DNA from: Stutzerimonas degradans
Lineage (GTDB): Bacteria; Pseudomonadota; Gammaproteobacteria; Pseudomonadales; Pseudomonadaceae
Length of the DNA stretch: 64,000 bases
Assembly: GCF_024448505.1 (NCBI RefSeq)
Contig: NZ_JAMOHV010000001.1
Location: 124,001 to 188,000, forward strand
Reading direction: 5' to 3'
Shown: one piece after another, positions 31,917 to 40,793 of the stretch
Position numbering within the stretch: the first letter of the stretch is position 1
How the letters are laid out: the number at the start of each line of letters is the position of its first letter
Notes under the pieces: generated by a model
What the model was told of the DNA's origin: nothing
The model's database searches: none
The model's input: only the letters and a program-made list of their open reading frames with translations
Program-made: the position numbers and the translations under genes

Positions 31917-34661
31917 TCATTTCTCCTGCTTGCGCAGACCGGCGACGCTGAGCGCCGTCAGCAGCGGAATGGCCAGCAGCATGGGGATGAAATACGGGTA
32001 CAGCTCGACCAGCCCGAGCGCCTTGGAGAACACCCCGCGGCTGATGATCAGGAAGTGGCTGGTCGGGTAGAGCTTGCCGACGAAGGCGCCGACGCCTTCC
32101 ATCGCCGAGACCGGGTGGATCAGCCCGGAGAACTGGATCGCCGGCAGCAGCGTGACGATGGTGGTGCCGAAGATCGCCGCGATCTGGCTGTTGAGGATCG
32201 ACGACATCAACAGGCCGAGGCCCGTGGCGCAGGCGACGTAGAGCAGTGCGCCGAGGCACAGGGTGAGGATGCTGCCCTTGATCGGAATGCCGAAAACGAA
32301 CACCGCCAAGAGCGCCAGGGTGGCGAAGTTGAACATGCCCAGGGCGATGTACGGCAGCTGCTTGCCGAGCAGGAACTCCAGGCGGGTGGTCGGCGTGACG
32401 TAGAAGTTGGTGATCGAGCCCAGCTCCTTCTCGCGCACCACGCCGAGCGCGGTGAGCATCGCCGGAATCATCATCAGCAGCAGCGGGATCATCGCCGGCA
32501 CCATCGCCGGCAGGCTCTGCACGTCCGGGTTGTAGCGGTAGCGGATGGCCACGTCGGCCGGCGACAGCTGCGCCTCGACGCCGGCCTCGCGCGCCAGTTG
32601 CTGCAGGTAGGTGAGGTGGATGCCCTGCGCGTAGCCCTTGATGGTGTCGGCGCGCATCGGCATGGCACCGTCGATCCAGAACGCCACCTGCGGCACCGCC
32701 CCGCGCTTGAGGTCGCGGCCGAAGTTCGGCGGAATCTCGATCGCCAGGCTGATGTCGCCACTGCGCAGGCGCCGGTCCAGTTCGTCGTAGCTGGCCAGCG
32801 GCGCCTTCTCGATGAAGTAGCGCGAGCCGGCGATGTTCAGCAGGTAACCCTGGCTGGTGGTGGTCTGGTCGCGGTCGAGCACGGCGTAGCTCAGGTTCTC
32901 CACGTCGAAGCTGACCCCGTAGCCCATGATGAACATCAGGATCACCGTGCCGAGCATCGCCAGCGTGGCGCGGATCGGATCGCGGCGCAGCTCCATCGCC
33001 TCGCGGCGGCTGTAGCTGAGCAGCCGGCGCAGGCTGAAGCGGTTCTGCGCGGCGCCATTGCCATTGCCGGTCGGCGGTGGCGCGACGCGCGTCGGCGCTG
33101 GGCTCGCCGGGGCGGCAGCCGCGCCTTCGGCTACGGCGTCCTCGAGGTAGGCGATGAAGGTTTCTTCCAGCGTCGCCAGGCCGCGCTTGGCCATCAGCCC
33201 CTGCGGCGTGTCGCTGTCGAGCACGCGGCCGGCGTGCATCAGCGAGATGCGGTCGCAGCGCAGCGCCTCGTTCATGAAGTGGGTGGAGATGAAGATGGTC
33301 ACGCCATCTTCGCGTGACAGCTGCACCAGTAGCTCCCAGAAGCCGTCGCGCGCCACCGGGTCGACGCCCGAGGTCGGCTCGTCGAGGATCAGCATCTCCG
33401 GCGCGTGGATCACCGCCACCGCCAGCGACAGGCGCTGGCGCACGCCCAGCGGCAGCGCGGTGGGCAGGCTGTTGGCCTCGACGGCCAGCTCGAAGCGCTC
33501 GAGCATCTCGCCGATGCGCGACTCGCGGCGCTCGGCGGGAATGTGGAACAGCCGCGCGTGCAGATCGAGGTTCTGTCGCACGGTGAGTTCGCTGTACAGC
33601 GAGAACGACTGCGACATGTAGCCGACGCGCTGGCGGGTCTGCAGGTCGTGCGGGTCCACCGGCTTGCCGAACAGCAGCGCGCGGCCCTCGCTGGCCGGCA
33701 GCAGGCCGGTGAGCATCTTCATGGTGGTGGTCTTGCCGCAGCCGTTGGAGCCGAGGAAGCCGAAGATTTCGCCGCGCTCGATGCGCAGGTTGACGCGATC
33801 CACCGCGACGAAGTCGCCGAAGCGCATGGTCAGGTCGTGCGCCTCGATGGCGATGCTGTCGCTGGCCTCGCGTGGCGGGATTTCCAGCGTGCGGTGGCGG
33901 CGGCGCTTGTCTTCCGGCAGCAGGCCGATGAACGCCTCTTCCAGGCTGTCGCTGGCGGTGCGCGCCAGCAGCTCGGCCGGCGAGCCGGTGGCGAGGATAC
34001 GTCCGGCGTCCATCGCCACCAGATGATCGAAGCGCTGCGCTTCGTCCATGTAGGCGGTGGCCACCAGCACGCTCATCTGCGGGCGCTCGGCGCGGATGCG
34101 CGCGATCAGCTCCCAGAACTGCGCGCGCGACAGCGGGTCGACGCCGGTGGTCGGCTCGTCGAGGATCAGCAGGTCGGGGTCGTGGATCAGTGCGCAACAC
34201 AGCCCGAGCTTCTGCTTCATGCCGCCGGAAAGTTTGCCCGCCGGGCGTTCGAGGAACGGCGCGAGGCCGGTGCTGCGGGTTAGCTCGGCGATGCGCCAGC
34301 GCCGCTCGGCGGCGTCCTGACCGAACAGCCGGCCGAAGAATTCCAGGTTCTCGGCGACCGTGAGCGTCGGGTAGAGGTTCTTGCCCAGCCCCTGCGGCAT
34401 GTAGGCGATGCGCGGGCACACGGCGCGGCGATGGCCGGCGTCGCCCATGTCGCCGTCGAGCACGCGCACGCTGCCTTGCTGGATTCGCCGCGCGCCGGCG
34501 ATCAGCGCCAGCAGGCTGGACTTGCCGACGCCGTCCGGGCCGATCAGGCCGACCATGCGGCGGGCCGGCAGCTCGACGTCGAGAGCGTCCAGCGCGCGGG
34601 TCTGGCCATACTGCAGGGTGACGCCCGTGATCTGCGCCACCGGCGCGAGCGGCTCGCTCAT
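31917..34661 (-). CDS. RbbA/YhiH-like double ATPase fused to an ABC-2 permease
   Basis: This 914-residue protein has three parts. The first ATPase (about 1-240) has Walker [10 protein letters not shown], signature LSGGMKQK, and [12 protein letters not shown]. The second ATPase (about 265-510) has Walker [11 protein letters not shown] and [11 protein letters not shown]; its signature is the degenerate LPLGVRQR. An ABC-2 membrane domain (about 550-910) contains an extracytoplasmic insertion. The architecture is that of RbbA/YhiH, described both as ribosome-associated and as part of a tripartite exporter. The HlyD partner and YhhJ-like permease favour the exporter reading. The start at 34661 overlaps the HlyD stop by 4 nt. 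Confidence 0.85.
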   Translation of the reverse strand: MSEPLAPVAQITGVTLQYGQTRALDALDVELPARRMVGLIGPDGVGKSSLLALIAGARRIQQGSVRVLDGDMGDAGHRRAVCPRIAYMPQGLGKNLYPTLTVAENLEFFGRLFGQDAAERRWRIAELTRSTGLAPFLERPAGKLSGGMKQKLGLCCALIHDPDLLILDEPTTGVDPLSRAQFWELIARIRAERPQMSVLVATAYMDEAQRFDHLVAMDAGRILATGSPAELLARTASDSLEEAFIGLLPEDKRRRHRTLEIPPREASDSIAIEAHDLTMRFGDFVAVDRVNLRIERGEIFGFLGSNGCGKTTTMKMLTGLLPASEGRALLFGKPVDPHDLQTRQRVGYMSQSFSLYSELTVRQNLDLHARLFHIPAERRESRIGEMLERFELAVEANSLPTALPLGVRQRLSLAVAVIHAPEMLILDEPTSGVDPVARDGFWELLVQLSREDGVTIFISTHFMNEALRCDRISLMHAGRVLDSDTPQGLMAKRGLATLEETFIAYLEDAVAEGAAAAPASPAPTRVAPPPTGNGNGAAQNRFSLRRLLSYSRREAMELRRDPIRATLAMLGTVILMFIMGYGVSFDVENLSYAVLDRDQTTTSQGYLLNIAGSRYFIEKAPLASYDELDRRLRSGDISLAIEIPPNFGRDLKRGAVPQVAFWIDGAMPMRADTIKGYAQGIHLTYLQQLAREAGVEAQLSPADVAIRYRYNPDVQSLPAMVPAMIPLLLMMIPAMLTALGVVREKELGSITNFYVTPTTRLEFLLGKQLPYIALGMFNFATLALLAVFVFGIPIKGSILTLCLGALLYVACATGLGLLMSSILNSQIAAIFGTTIVTLLPAIQFSGLIHPVSAMEGVGAFVGKLYPTSHFLIISRGVFSKALGLVELYPYFIPMLLAIPLLTALSVAGLRKQEK

Positions 34662-35734
34662 GGCGTGACGTTGACCTGCAGGTGTGCCGGCCACTCGGCG
34701 GCGTCATCGAGCTTGAGGTAGGCCATGCCGGGCAGGCCGGTCTTGACCTGCTCCATGTGTTTCTTCAGCAGCGCAGGGTCGATGCGCGCCTTGACGCGGA
34801 ACATCAGCTTCTCGCGCTCGCTCTCGGTTTCCACGGTCTTGGGGGTGAACTGCGCGACGCTGGCGACATAGCTGACCCTGGCCGGAATCACGTACTCCGG
34901 CGCGGCATCGATCACGATGTGCACCTCGCTGCCCAGCGCGACGCGGCCAGCCTGGCGCTCGGGCAGGAAGAAGGTCATGTAGACGTCGGCCAGGTCGACC
35001 AGGTTGAGCAGCTTGCCGCCGGCGGCCAGCACCTCGCCCGGCTGCGCCACGCGGTACTGCACGCGGGCCACGCGGTCGGTCTTCAGCTCGCTGTCGGCGA
35101 TGTCCGCCTGCAGGCGCGTGACGCTGGCCTGGGCGGCCTCCAGCGCCGATTGCGCCTCGATCACCTGCGAGCGCGCGGCAGCGATGCCGGCCTCGGCCGA
35201 GAGCACCTGGGCGCGCGAGGCAGCCAGCGCGGCCTGTGCGCTCTGCTTGGCGGCGAGGTCGTCGTCCAGCTGCTGGCGCGCCATGGCGTTGCGTGCCACC
35301 AGGGTTTCGGTGCGCTTGTGGCGCTTCTGTGCGGCAGTCAGCTCGGCCTGGCGCTGGTGCACCACGGCCTCGGCGGTGGCCTTCTCGCTCTCGCGCATGG
35401 CGACCTGCGCCTGCGCGGTGAGGATGGCGTTTTCGGCCTGGCGTACCTGCGCGCGGGCCTGGTTGAGCTGGGCGTCGAGCACCTCGGTGTCCATGCGCGC
35501 GAGCACCTGGCCGGGCTGGACGAAGTCGCCCTCGTCGACGGCGATCTCGCGGATGCGCCCGCCCAGCTTGGTCGCCACGTCGATCTCGGTGGCCTCGATG
35601 CGCCCGTTGCCGCTGGCGAAGCCTTCGCCCAGGCCGTTGGGGCGCAGCTCCGACCAGACGATCAGGCCGACCGCCGCGAGCGCCGCCAGTGCCAGCACGG
35701 AACGGGTGAGGGTTTTCTTGACTGAGGGTTTCAT
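34658..35734 (-). CDS. HlyD-family membrane fusion protein (YhiI-like)
   Basis: This 358-residue periplasmic adaptor has one membrane anchor near residues 10-28 ([16 protein letters not shown]). The lipoyl-like half is at [20 protein letters not shown], a long Ala/Gln-rich helical hairpin covers about 75-220, and the returning barrel ends in [10 protein letters not shown]. It links the ABC exporter below to an outer-membrane channel such as TolC. No channel gene lies nearby, so a shared one is implied. The ATG at 35734 is preferred over the ORF start at 35767 because it begins the conserved MKPSVKKTL anchor. Confidence 0.87.
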   Translation of the reverse strand: MKPSVKKTLTRSVLALAALAAVGLIVWSELRPNGLGEGFASGNGRIEATEIDVATKLGGRIREIAVDEGDFVQPGQVLARMDTEVLDAQLNQARAQVRQAENAILTAQAQVAMRESEKATAEAVVHQRQAELTAAQKRHKRTETLVARNAMARQQLDDDLAAKQSAQAALAASRAQVLSAEAGIAAARSQVIEAQSALEAAQASVTRLQADIADSELKTDRVARVQYRVAQPGEVLAAGGKLLNLVDLADVYMTFFLPERQAGRVALGSEVHIVIDAAPEYVIPARVSYVASVAQFTPKTVETESEREKLMFRVKARIDPALLKKHMEQVKTGLPGMAYLKLDDAAEWPAHLQVNVTP

Positions 35735-35836
35735 GCGGGGTCCTTGCGCGATTACGACCGCCCCCATGCTAGGCGAGGACGGGTTACAGGTAGTTCATCC
35801 AGATCAAGGAAGCGCCGCCAAGGCGGCGCCGGCGGC

Positions 35837-36457
35837 TCAACGGTCGCCGGTCTGCTGCGCCAGCATCCAGGCGAGCAGCTGGCGGCTCAGCTCGTCGCTG
35901 GCCTGGCCGAAGGCCTCGACCACGCTCTCCAGCTGTGCGTCGGTACTGGGTTGGCGAATCTCGAAGTGCCGGCTGGCGAGGCCGCGGCGGCTGGCGCTGT
36001 CCACCAGTGTGGCGTCGAGGCGGATCAGCACCTGCGGCGTGCCATCCTGATAGACGCTCTGGAATGCGCGCAGATCGCCAATCAGCTCGAGGTCGGCCTG
36101 CAGGTTGCTGTCGTCGCTGCTCACCGAAGCCAGCCGGCCGCTGGCGCGCAAGGCTTCGATCAGCCGGTCGCGCAGCAGCTGCGGCGCCGGATCGGCCCAG
36201 CGCGCACCCTGGTAGGCGCTGAGCTGATGACCCTGCGGCACCACGGCGATGCGCGGGCTGGCCAGCATGCGGCTGGCCTGCGGGGTGTGCACGCGCAGCG
36301 CCAGGTCACCCTGGGTCGACGGCGTGGTGCTCGGGGCGACGGGCGCGCCGGGCAGCAGGAAGACCCGCACCGGCTTGGCCTGCGGCAGCACCGAGCAGGC
36401 GGACAGCAGCGTCAGCAGAGCGGGCAGGGCGAAGCGGTGCAGCGCTGTGCGGATCAT
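35837..36457 (-). CDS. ABC-type transport auxiliary lipoprotein (PqiC-like)
   Basis: This 206-residue lipoprotein has a lipobox LLSAC near residues 17-21, so it should be lipidated at that Cys. The mature domain has alternating beta strands (RVFLLPGAP, LALRVHTPQ, RIAVVPQGH). Lipoproteins of this type sit at the outer membrane in MCE systems and likely help pass lipid to it. It is the last gene of the MCE operon, overlapping the MCE gene by 4 nt. Confidence 0.8.
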   Translation of the reverse strand: MIRTALHRFALPALLTLLSACSVLPQAKPVRVFLLPGAPVAPSTTPSTQGDLALRVHTPQASRMLASPRIAVVPQGHQLSAYQGARWADPAPQLLRDRLIEALRASGRLASVSSDDSNLQADLELIGDLRAFQSVYQDGTPQVLIRLDATLVDSASRRGLASRHFEIRQPSTDAQLESVVEAFGQASDELSRQLLAWMLAQQTGDR

Positions 36458-37392
36458 GGGGCGAATTCCTCGATCTTCTCGCGGCCGAGCAAAAAGCCGC
36501 TGGGGTCGTCTTCCAGCCGCTGGGTGACCCGGCGCAGCGCGCCGAGGGTGCCGCGCAGCTCGTTGAGCGCCGGGCCGATGTCGCCCAGCCCCTTCACGCC
36601 GCTGTTCAGCGCGCCCTGGTTGTCCTCCAGCAGGGCGTCCAACCGCGAGGTGCTACGCTCCAGCGCGGCCATCGACTGACCGGCGCTGGCCAGCAGCTGG
36701 CGACCTTCGTCGTCGAGCAGGCCGTTAGCGTTGCGCGTCAGGCGGGTGATTTCCTCCAGCGCGGTGTTGGTCTGCCGGCCCAGCTCGGCGAGCTGGGTGA
36801 GCGCCTGGCTGAGGTCGCCGCGCTGTTCGGCCAGCACACTGGTGGCCTGTTCGAGATTGGCCAGGGTCTGGCCGATGCGCCCGGCGTTCTCTTCGGAGAG
36901 CATCAGGTTGGCGCTGCGCAACAGGTTGTTGATGTTGCTCATCAGGTCTTCGCCGTTCTCCAGCAGCGCGGAGAGCGGCGAGGGATCGGCGATGATCAGC
37001 GGCGGCTCGCCGCGCTTGCCCAGCAGCGGCGGGCTGTCGGGCGTGCCGCTGTGCAGCTGGATGACCATGCTGCCGGTGATGTTGGCCAGCGCCAGGCGCG
37101 CGCGGGTGTCCTGCTTGATCGGCGTGCCGGCGTAGACGCGGATGCGTGCGCGCACCTTGCGCGGGTCGTCCGGCTCCAGCCACAGCCGCTCGACGTCGCC
37201 GACCTTGATGCCGCTGTACTCCACCGAGCTGCCGGTGGACAGCCCGCTGACCGCGCGGTTGAAGCTGATCTCGTAATACTGGTACTCGCGGTCGATGCTG
37301 GCCTTGCTCAGCCAGAGGGCGAAGAACAGGGCGCCGCCGACCGCGAGCACGGTGAACAGGCCGATCAGCACGTGATGGGCGCGGGTTTCCAT
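36454..37392 (-). CDS. MCE-domain substrate-binding protein (MlaD-like)
   Basis: This is a 312-residue inner-membrane protein with one helix (about residues 8-28, VLIGLFTVLAVGGALFFAL). A single MCE domain at about 40-120 (YSGIKVGDVERLWL) is followed by a long helical, Leu/Gln-rich region that extends to the C-terminus. The last part likely forms a coiled coil or tunnel across the periplasm. It shares one base with the ATPase stop (TGATG). In Mla-like systems such proteins carry phospholipid between membranes. Confidence 0.85.
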   Translation of the reverse strand: METRAHHVLIGLFTVLAVGGALFFALWLSKASIDREYQYYEISFNRAVSGLSTGSSVEYSGIKVGDVERLWLEPDDPRKVRARIRVYAGTPIKQDTRARLALANITGSMVIQLHSGTPDSPPLLGKRGEPPLIIADPSPLSALLENGEDLMSNINNLLRSANLMLSEENAGRIGQTLANLEQATSVLAEQRGDLSQALTQLAELGRQTNTALEEITRLTRNANGLLDDEGRQLLASAGQSMAALERSTSRLDALLEDNQGALNSGVKGLGDIGPALNELRGTLGALRRVTQRLEDDPSGFLLGREKIEEFAP

Positions 37393-38177
37393 CAGGAGTT
37401 CTCCTGCACAAGAGCGGCCTGCTGCGCCGCCCGGCCACGCGGGCCATGAAAGTAGTCGCGAATCCAGGCGTCGTCGGTGTCCTGCACCGCCTCCAGGCGG
37501 TCGGCCACCAGCACGCGCTTGCGCGCCAGCACCGCGACGCGGTCGCAGATGGTGTACAGCGTGTCGAGGTCGTGGGTGACCAGGAACACGCTCAGACCCA
37601 GCGCGTCGCGCAGGGTCAGGATCAGCTGGTCGAACGCCGCGGCACCGATCGGGTCGAGGCCGGCGGTGGGCTCGTCGAGAAACAGCACCTCCGGGTCCAG
37701 CGCCAGCGCGCGGGCCAGCGCCGCACGTTTGACCATGCCGCCGGAGAGCTCGTCGGGGTACTTGTAGGCGGCATCGGCCGGCAAACCGGCCAGCGCCAGC
37801 TTGAGCCGCGCCAGATGCTCGGCGTCGACGCGGGCGAGGCCGGCATGTTCGATCAGCGGCAGCGCGACGTTCTCCTGCAGGTTCAGCGAGGTGAACAGCG
37901 CCCCGCGCTGGAACAGCACGCCGAAGCGTCGCTCCACCTGCGAGCGCCGCTCGGGCGGCAGCTGCAGCAGGTTCTCGCCGAACACCTGCACGCTGCCGGC
38001 ATTCGGCCGGCGCAGACCGACGATGCTGCGCAGCAGCACCGACTTGCCAGTGCCCGATCCGCCGACCACGCCGAGGATTTCGCCACGACGGATGTCCAGG
38101 TCGAGATCTTCGTGCACGGTCTGGCGGCCGAAGCGGTTCACCAGCCCGCGCACCTGGATCAGCGCTTCGCCGTTCAC
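37392..38177 (-). CDS. MCE-system ABC ATPase (MlaF-like)
   Basis: This 261-residue ATPase has Walker A GGSGTGKS near residue 38, signature LSGGMVKR and Walker B EVLFLDEPTAGLD, followed by His in LVTHDLDTL. The MVKR version of the signature is typical of MlaF/Ttg2A. The start is a GTG at 38177 overlapping the permease stop in GTGA; the longer ORF upstream is on a non-coding frame. It energises the STAS-containing permease. Confidence 0.85.
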   Translation of the reverse strand: MNGEALIQVRGLVNRFGRQTVHEDLDLDIRRGEILGVVGGSGTGKSVLLRSIVGLRRPNAGSVQVFGENLLQLPPERRSQVERRFGVLFQRGALFTSLNLQENVALPLIEHAGLARVDAEHLARLKLALAGLPADAAYKYPDELSGGMVKRAALARALALDPEVLFLDEPTAGLDPIGAAAFDQLILTLRDALGLSVFLVTHDLDTLYTICDRVAVLARKRVLVADRLEAVQDTDDAWIRDYFHGPRGRAAQQAALVQENS

Positions 38178-39319
38178 CAGCCCATCTCCATGAAGAACAG
38201 CGCGGCGATGGCGTCGATCAGGATCACCATGAAGATCGACTGCACCACGCTGGAGGTGGTGTGTTCGCCCACCGACTGCGCGCTGCCGCTGACCTTGAAG
38301 CCTTCCAGGCAGCCGATCACGGCAATAATGAAGGCGAACACCGGCGCCTTGCCGATGCCGACGAGGAAATGGCTGAGGTCGATGTCGCGCTGCAGGATGG
38401 TGATGAACAGCGTCGGCGAGATATCCAGCGCCAGGACGCAGACCACCGCACCACCGAGGATGCCGCTGAGCATGCCGATGAACGTCAGGATCGGCAGGGT
38501 GATCAGCATCGCCAGCACCCGCGGCAGCACCAGCAGATCCACCGGGCTGAGGCCCAGCGCGCGGATCGCGTCGATCTCCTCGTTGGCCTTCATCGAGCCG
38601 ATCTGCGCGGCGAAGGCGCTGGCGCTGCGCCCGGCGAGCAGGATCGCCGCCAGCAGCACGCCGAACTCGCGCAGGAAGGCGAAGCCAACCAGGGTGACGG
38701 TGTAGATGCTGGCGCCGAAGTCGGCCAGCACCGTGGCGCCGAGGAACGCCACCACGGCGCCGACCAGGAATGTCAGCAGGGCGACGATGGGGATGGCGTC
38801 CAGCCCGGTTTGTTCGATGTGCGCCACCAGCGGCGTCGGGCGCCAGCGTTGCGGGCGCACCAGAACGCTGAGCAGCGTCTGCAGGGTCAGGCCGATGAAG
38901 CCGAGCAGCTCGCGCTGCTGGCACCAGATGTTCTGCATGGTCCGGCCGATATGCGCCAGCAGGTCACCGAACTCGTAACCCTGATCCGGCTGCGGGGCGG
39001 CGGGGCGATCCAGCGCCGCGGCCACGGTATGCAGCAGGGCCAGACGTTCGGCCGGCAGCTGCGGTGCCCATTGCGCCACGGCGGCGATGCGCTGCGGGCC
39101 GAGCAGCTCGACCAGCAGGCCGGCGCCGGCGGTATCCAGTGCGCCCAGCCCGTCCAGCTCCACCGTGCTGTGCTCATCGAGCTGCGGGGCCATGCGCACG
39201 ACGGCGTCGCGCAGCGCGTTGTAGTGCGCCAGCGTCCAGTCGCCGGCGATGCGCAGGTGCGCGGATCGGGCCGCGGATTGCAGCTGCAGCGTGCCGGGAG
39301 GCGATGAGGTCGGGTGCAT
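38174..39319 (-). CDS. MlaE-family ABC permease with N-terminal STAS domain
   Basis: This protein of about 381 residues begins with a STAS-like domain (about 8-100, with LDGLGALDTAGAGLLVELL) and continues into an MlaE permease with about five helices. The conserved ILLAGRSASAFAAQIGSM and ADFGASIYT lie in the permease half. The fusion of STAS to permease replaces the separate MlaB of E. coli. The start could be 39319 or 39334; 39319 has a slightly better ribosome-binding region. It is the first gene of the permease-ATPase-MCE-lipoprotein operon, which matches P. aeruginosa PA3211-PA3214 in plan. Confidence 0.83.
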   Translation of the reverse strand: MHPTSSPPGTLQLQSAARSAHLRIAGDWTLAHYNALRDAVVRMAPQLDEHSTVELDGLGALDTAGAGLLVELLGPQRIAAVAQWAPQLPAERLALLHTVAAALDRPAAPQPDQGYEFGDLLAHIGRTMQNIWCQQRELLGFIGLTLQTLLSVLVRPQRWRPTPLVAHIEQTGLDAIPIVALLTFLVGAVVAFLGATVLADFGASIYTVTLVGFAFLREFGVLLAAILLAGRSASAFAAQIGSMKANEEIDAIRALGLSPVDLLVLPRVLAMLITLPILTFIGMLSGILGGAVVCVLALDISPTLFITILQRDIDLSHFLVGIGKAPVFAFIIAVIGCLEGFKVSGSAQSVGEHTTSSVVQSIFMVILIDAIAALFFMEMGW

Positions 39320-39492
39320 GAAGGGCCTGTCCATCCAGCCTGCGCGTGCGTCGCGTCGATCGCGACAGTCAGCATCCTAGCAGCTCGGCCGGCGCAGCAC
39401 CGCCCGCGCGGCGTACCGTTGGCGCGGCTGGCGGGGGTGAATGGCGGCATCGCCCTCGATAACTAGGCCGCGAATGCGCCCCTGCCGGCGCC

Positions 39493-39669
39493 TCAGCCGG
39501 CACGCCGCGTCTGCCGGCCGCCGGCCAGCGCCTTGGCGCCGATGGCTACCGGCAGGCTCAGCGTGGCCCAGCTCAGCCAGTCACCGACGCCGTCGGAAAC
39601 CAGCCCGGCGAGCAGGCCGAGCAGCGAGAGCAGGCCGATCACCAGCGGCCACCGCCAGATGCGCATCAT
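39493..39669 (-). CDS. Small membrane protein of 58 residues coupled to PepSY gene
   Basis: This short ORF encodes 58 residues with two hydrophobic stretches (PLVIGLLSLLGLLAGLVSDG and WLSWATLSLPVAIGAKAL) and a basic tail. The start (ATG-ATG at 39669) overlaps the PepSY stop at 39666, which supports translation. It is the last gene of a TonB receptor-PepSY unit, and its expected place is the inner membrane beside the PepSY protein. No function is known to me. Confidence 0.65.
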   Translation of the reverse strand: MMRIWRWPLVIGLLSLLGLLAGLVSDGVGDWLSWATLSLPVAIGAKALAGGRQTRRAG

Positions 39670-40793
39670 CCCCGCACCTCCGTTGAACCGCGCTTGAGCC
39701 ACAGGTACAGGCCGCTGCCGAGCACCACGAGCGTGAGCACATCCAGCAGCGCCCACAGCACCTTCAGCGGCAGGCCGCCGTAGTCGCCGAAGTGCAGCGG
39801 CTCGGACAGTTGTAGCGCGGTGACGTACCAGGGCCGCGCGCTGGCTTCCAGCACCTCGCCGCTGGCCGGGTCGACCAGCAGCGCCTGGGTCAGGCGCGAG
39901 GTCAGCGGCGTGTCGCCGCGCAGGATCACCGCGACGTGCTCGGGCGTGGCGCGCAGCGTGCCGGGGTAGGCGATCATCGAGATCGCCATGCCCGGCGCGG
40001 CGGCCAGCACGCGATCCACCGCGGTCTGCAGCGAGCCATCCGCAGCGGGTGCATCACTGGCATCGGCGGTCAGCAGTACCCGCGTGTCGCCGGCCTGCAA
40101 CGCGGCGACCTGCTCGGCCTGCCAGCCCTTGAAGATCAGGTCCGCCCAGGTGTTGATCACCCCGGTGAAGCCCACGGCCAGCGCCCACACCAGGGTGACG
40201 ATGCCGAGCAGGTTGTGCAGGTCGAGCCAGCGTGTGCGCGGCGCCCGCTCGCGACGCACCTCGGCGAAGCGCAATTTGCGCATGAACGGCGCGTAGAGCA
40301 CCACGCCGGAGACGATCGCCACCACCAGCAGCAGGCCCATGAAACCGAGGAACAGCTTGCCCGGCAGACCGGCGTAGAGGTCGACGTGCAGGCGGTACAT
40401 CACGCTCATGAAGCCCTCGTCGAACGCCGGCACGTCGACCACGGCGCCGGTGCGCGCATCGGAGAGGATCAGCCGCGACTCGCTCTCGTCGGTATCCACC
40501 CGGGTATCGAGCTTGACGTACCAGAGATCGGGCAGGTCCTCCTCGGCGAAGAAGTACAGCGGCACCAGGCCCGGATAGGCCTTGACTGCCTCGGCCGCGA
40601 CCCGGTCGAGCGCGATATGCGGCGTGCCTTCTGGCATCGGCGGCGCGGCGATCTCGCTGCCGGTCAGGTGCTCGATCTCGTGGGAAAAGATCAGCGGCAG
40701 GCCGGTCAGGCACAGCAGCAGAATGAACAGCGTGCAGACGAGGCTGGACCACTTGTGGACCCAGCCCCAGCCACGCAGGGTGCGTGCCTGCAT
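39666..40793 (-). CDS. PepSY-associated transmembrane protein (iron-uptake locus)
   Basis: This 375-residue inner-membrane protein has four main helices: GWVHKWSSLVCTLFILLLCL near the N-terminus, two in the middle (FMGLLLVVAIVSGVVLY and LLGIVTLVWALAVGFTGV), and one near the C-terminus. A PepSY-type periplasmic part lies between. Conserved His residues in the helices (HKWSS, DLHNLLG) suggest haem or quinone-dependent ferric reduction, as proposed for FoxB/PiuB-like proteins. The start overlaps the receptor stop by one base. Confidence 0.85.
   Translation of the reverse strand: MQARTLRGWGWVHKWSSLVCTLFILLLCLTGLPLIFSHEIEHLTGSEIAAPPMPEGTPHIALDRVAAEAVKAYPGLVPLYFFAEEDLPDLWYVKLDTRVDTDESESRLILSDARTGAVVDVPAFDEGFMSVMYRLHVDLYAGLPGKLFLGFMGLLLVVAIVSGVVLYAPFMRKLRFAEVRRERAPRTRWLDLHNLLGIVTLVWALAVGFTGVINTWADLIFKGWQAEQVAALQAGDTRVLLTADASDAPAADGSLQTAVDRVLAAAPGMAISMIAYPGTLRATPEHVAVILRGDTPLTSRLTQALLVDPASGEVLEASARPWYVTALQLSEPLHFGDYGGLPLKVLWALLDVLTLVVLGSGLYLWLKRGSTEVRG

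Noticed and set aside
31866..33317. 483-codon plus-strand ORF
   Set aside because: Antisense to the RbbA-like gene, which has intact Walker motifs in its own frame.
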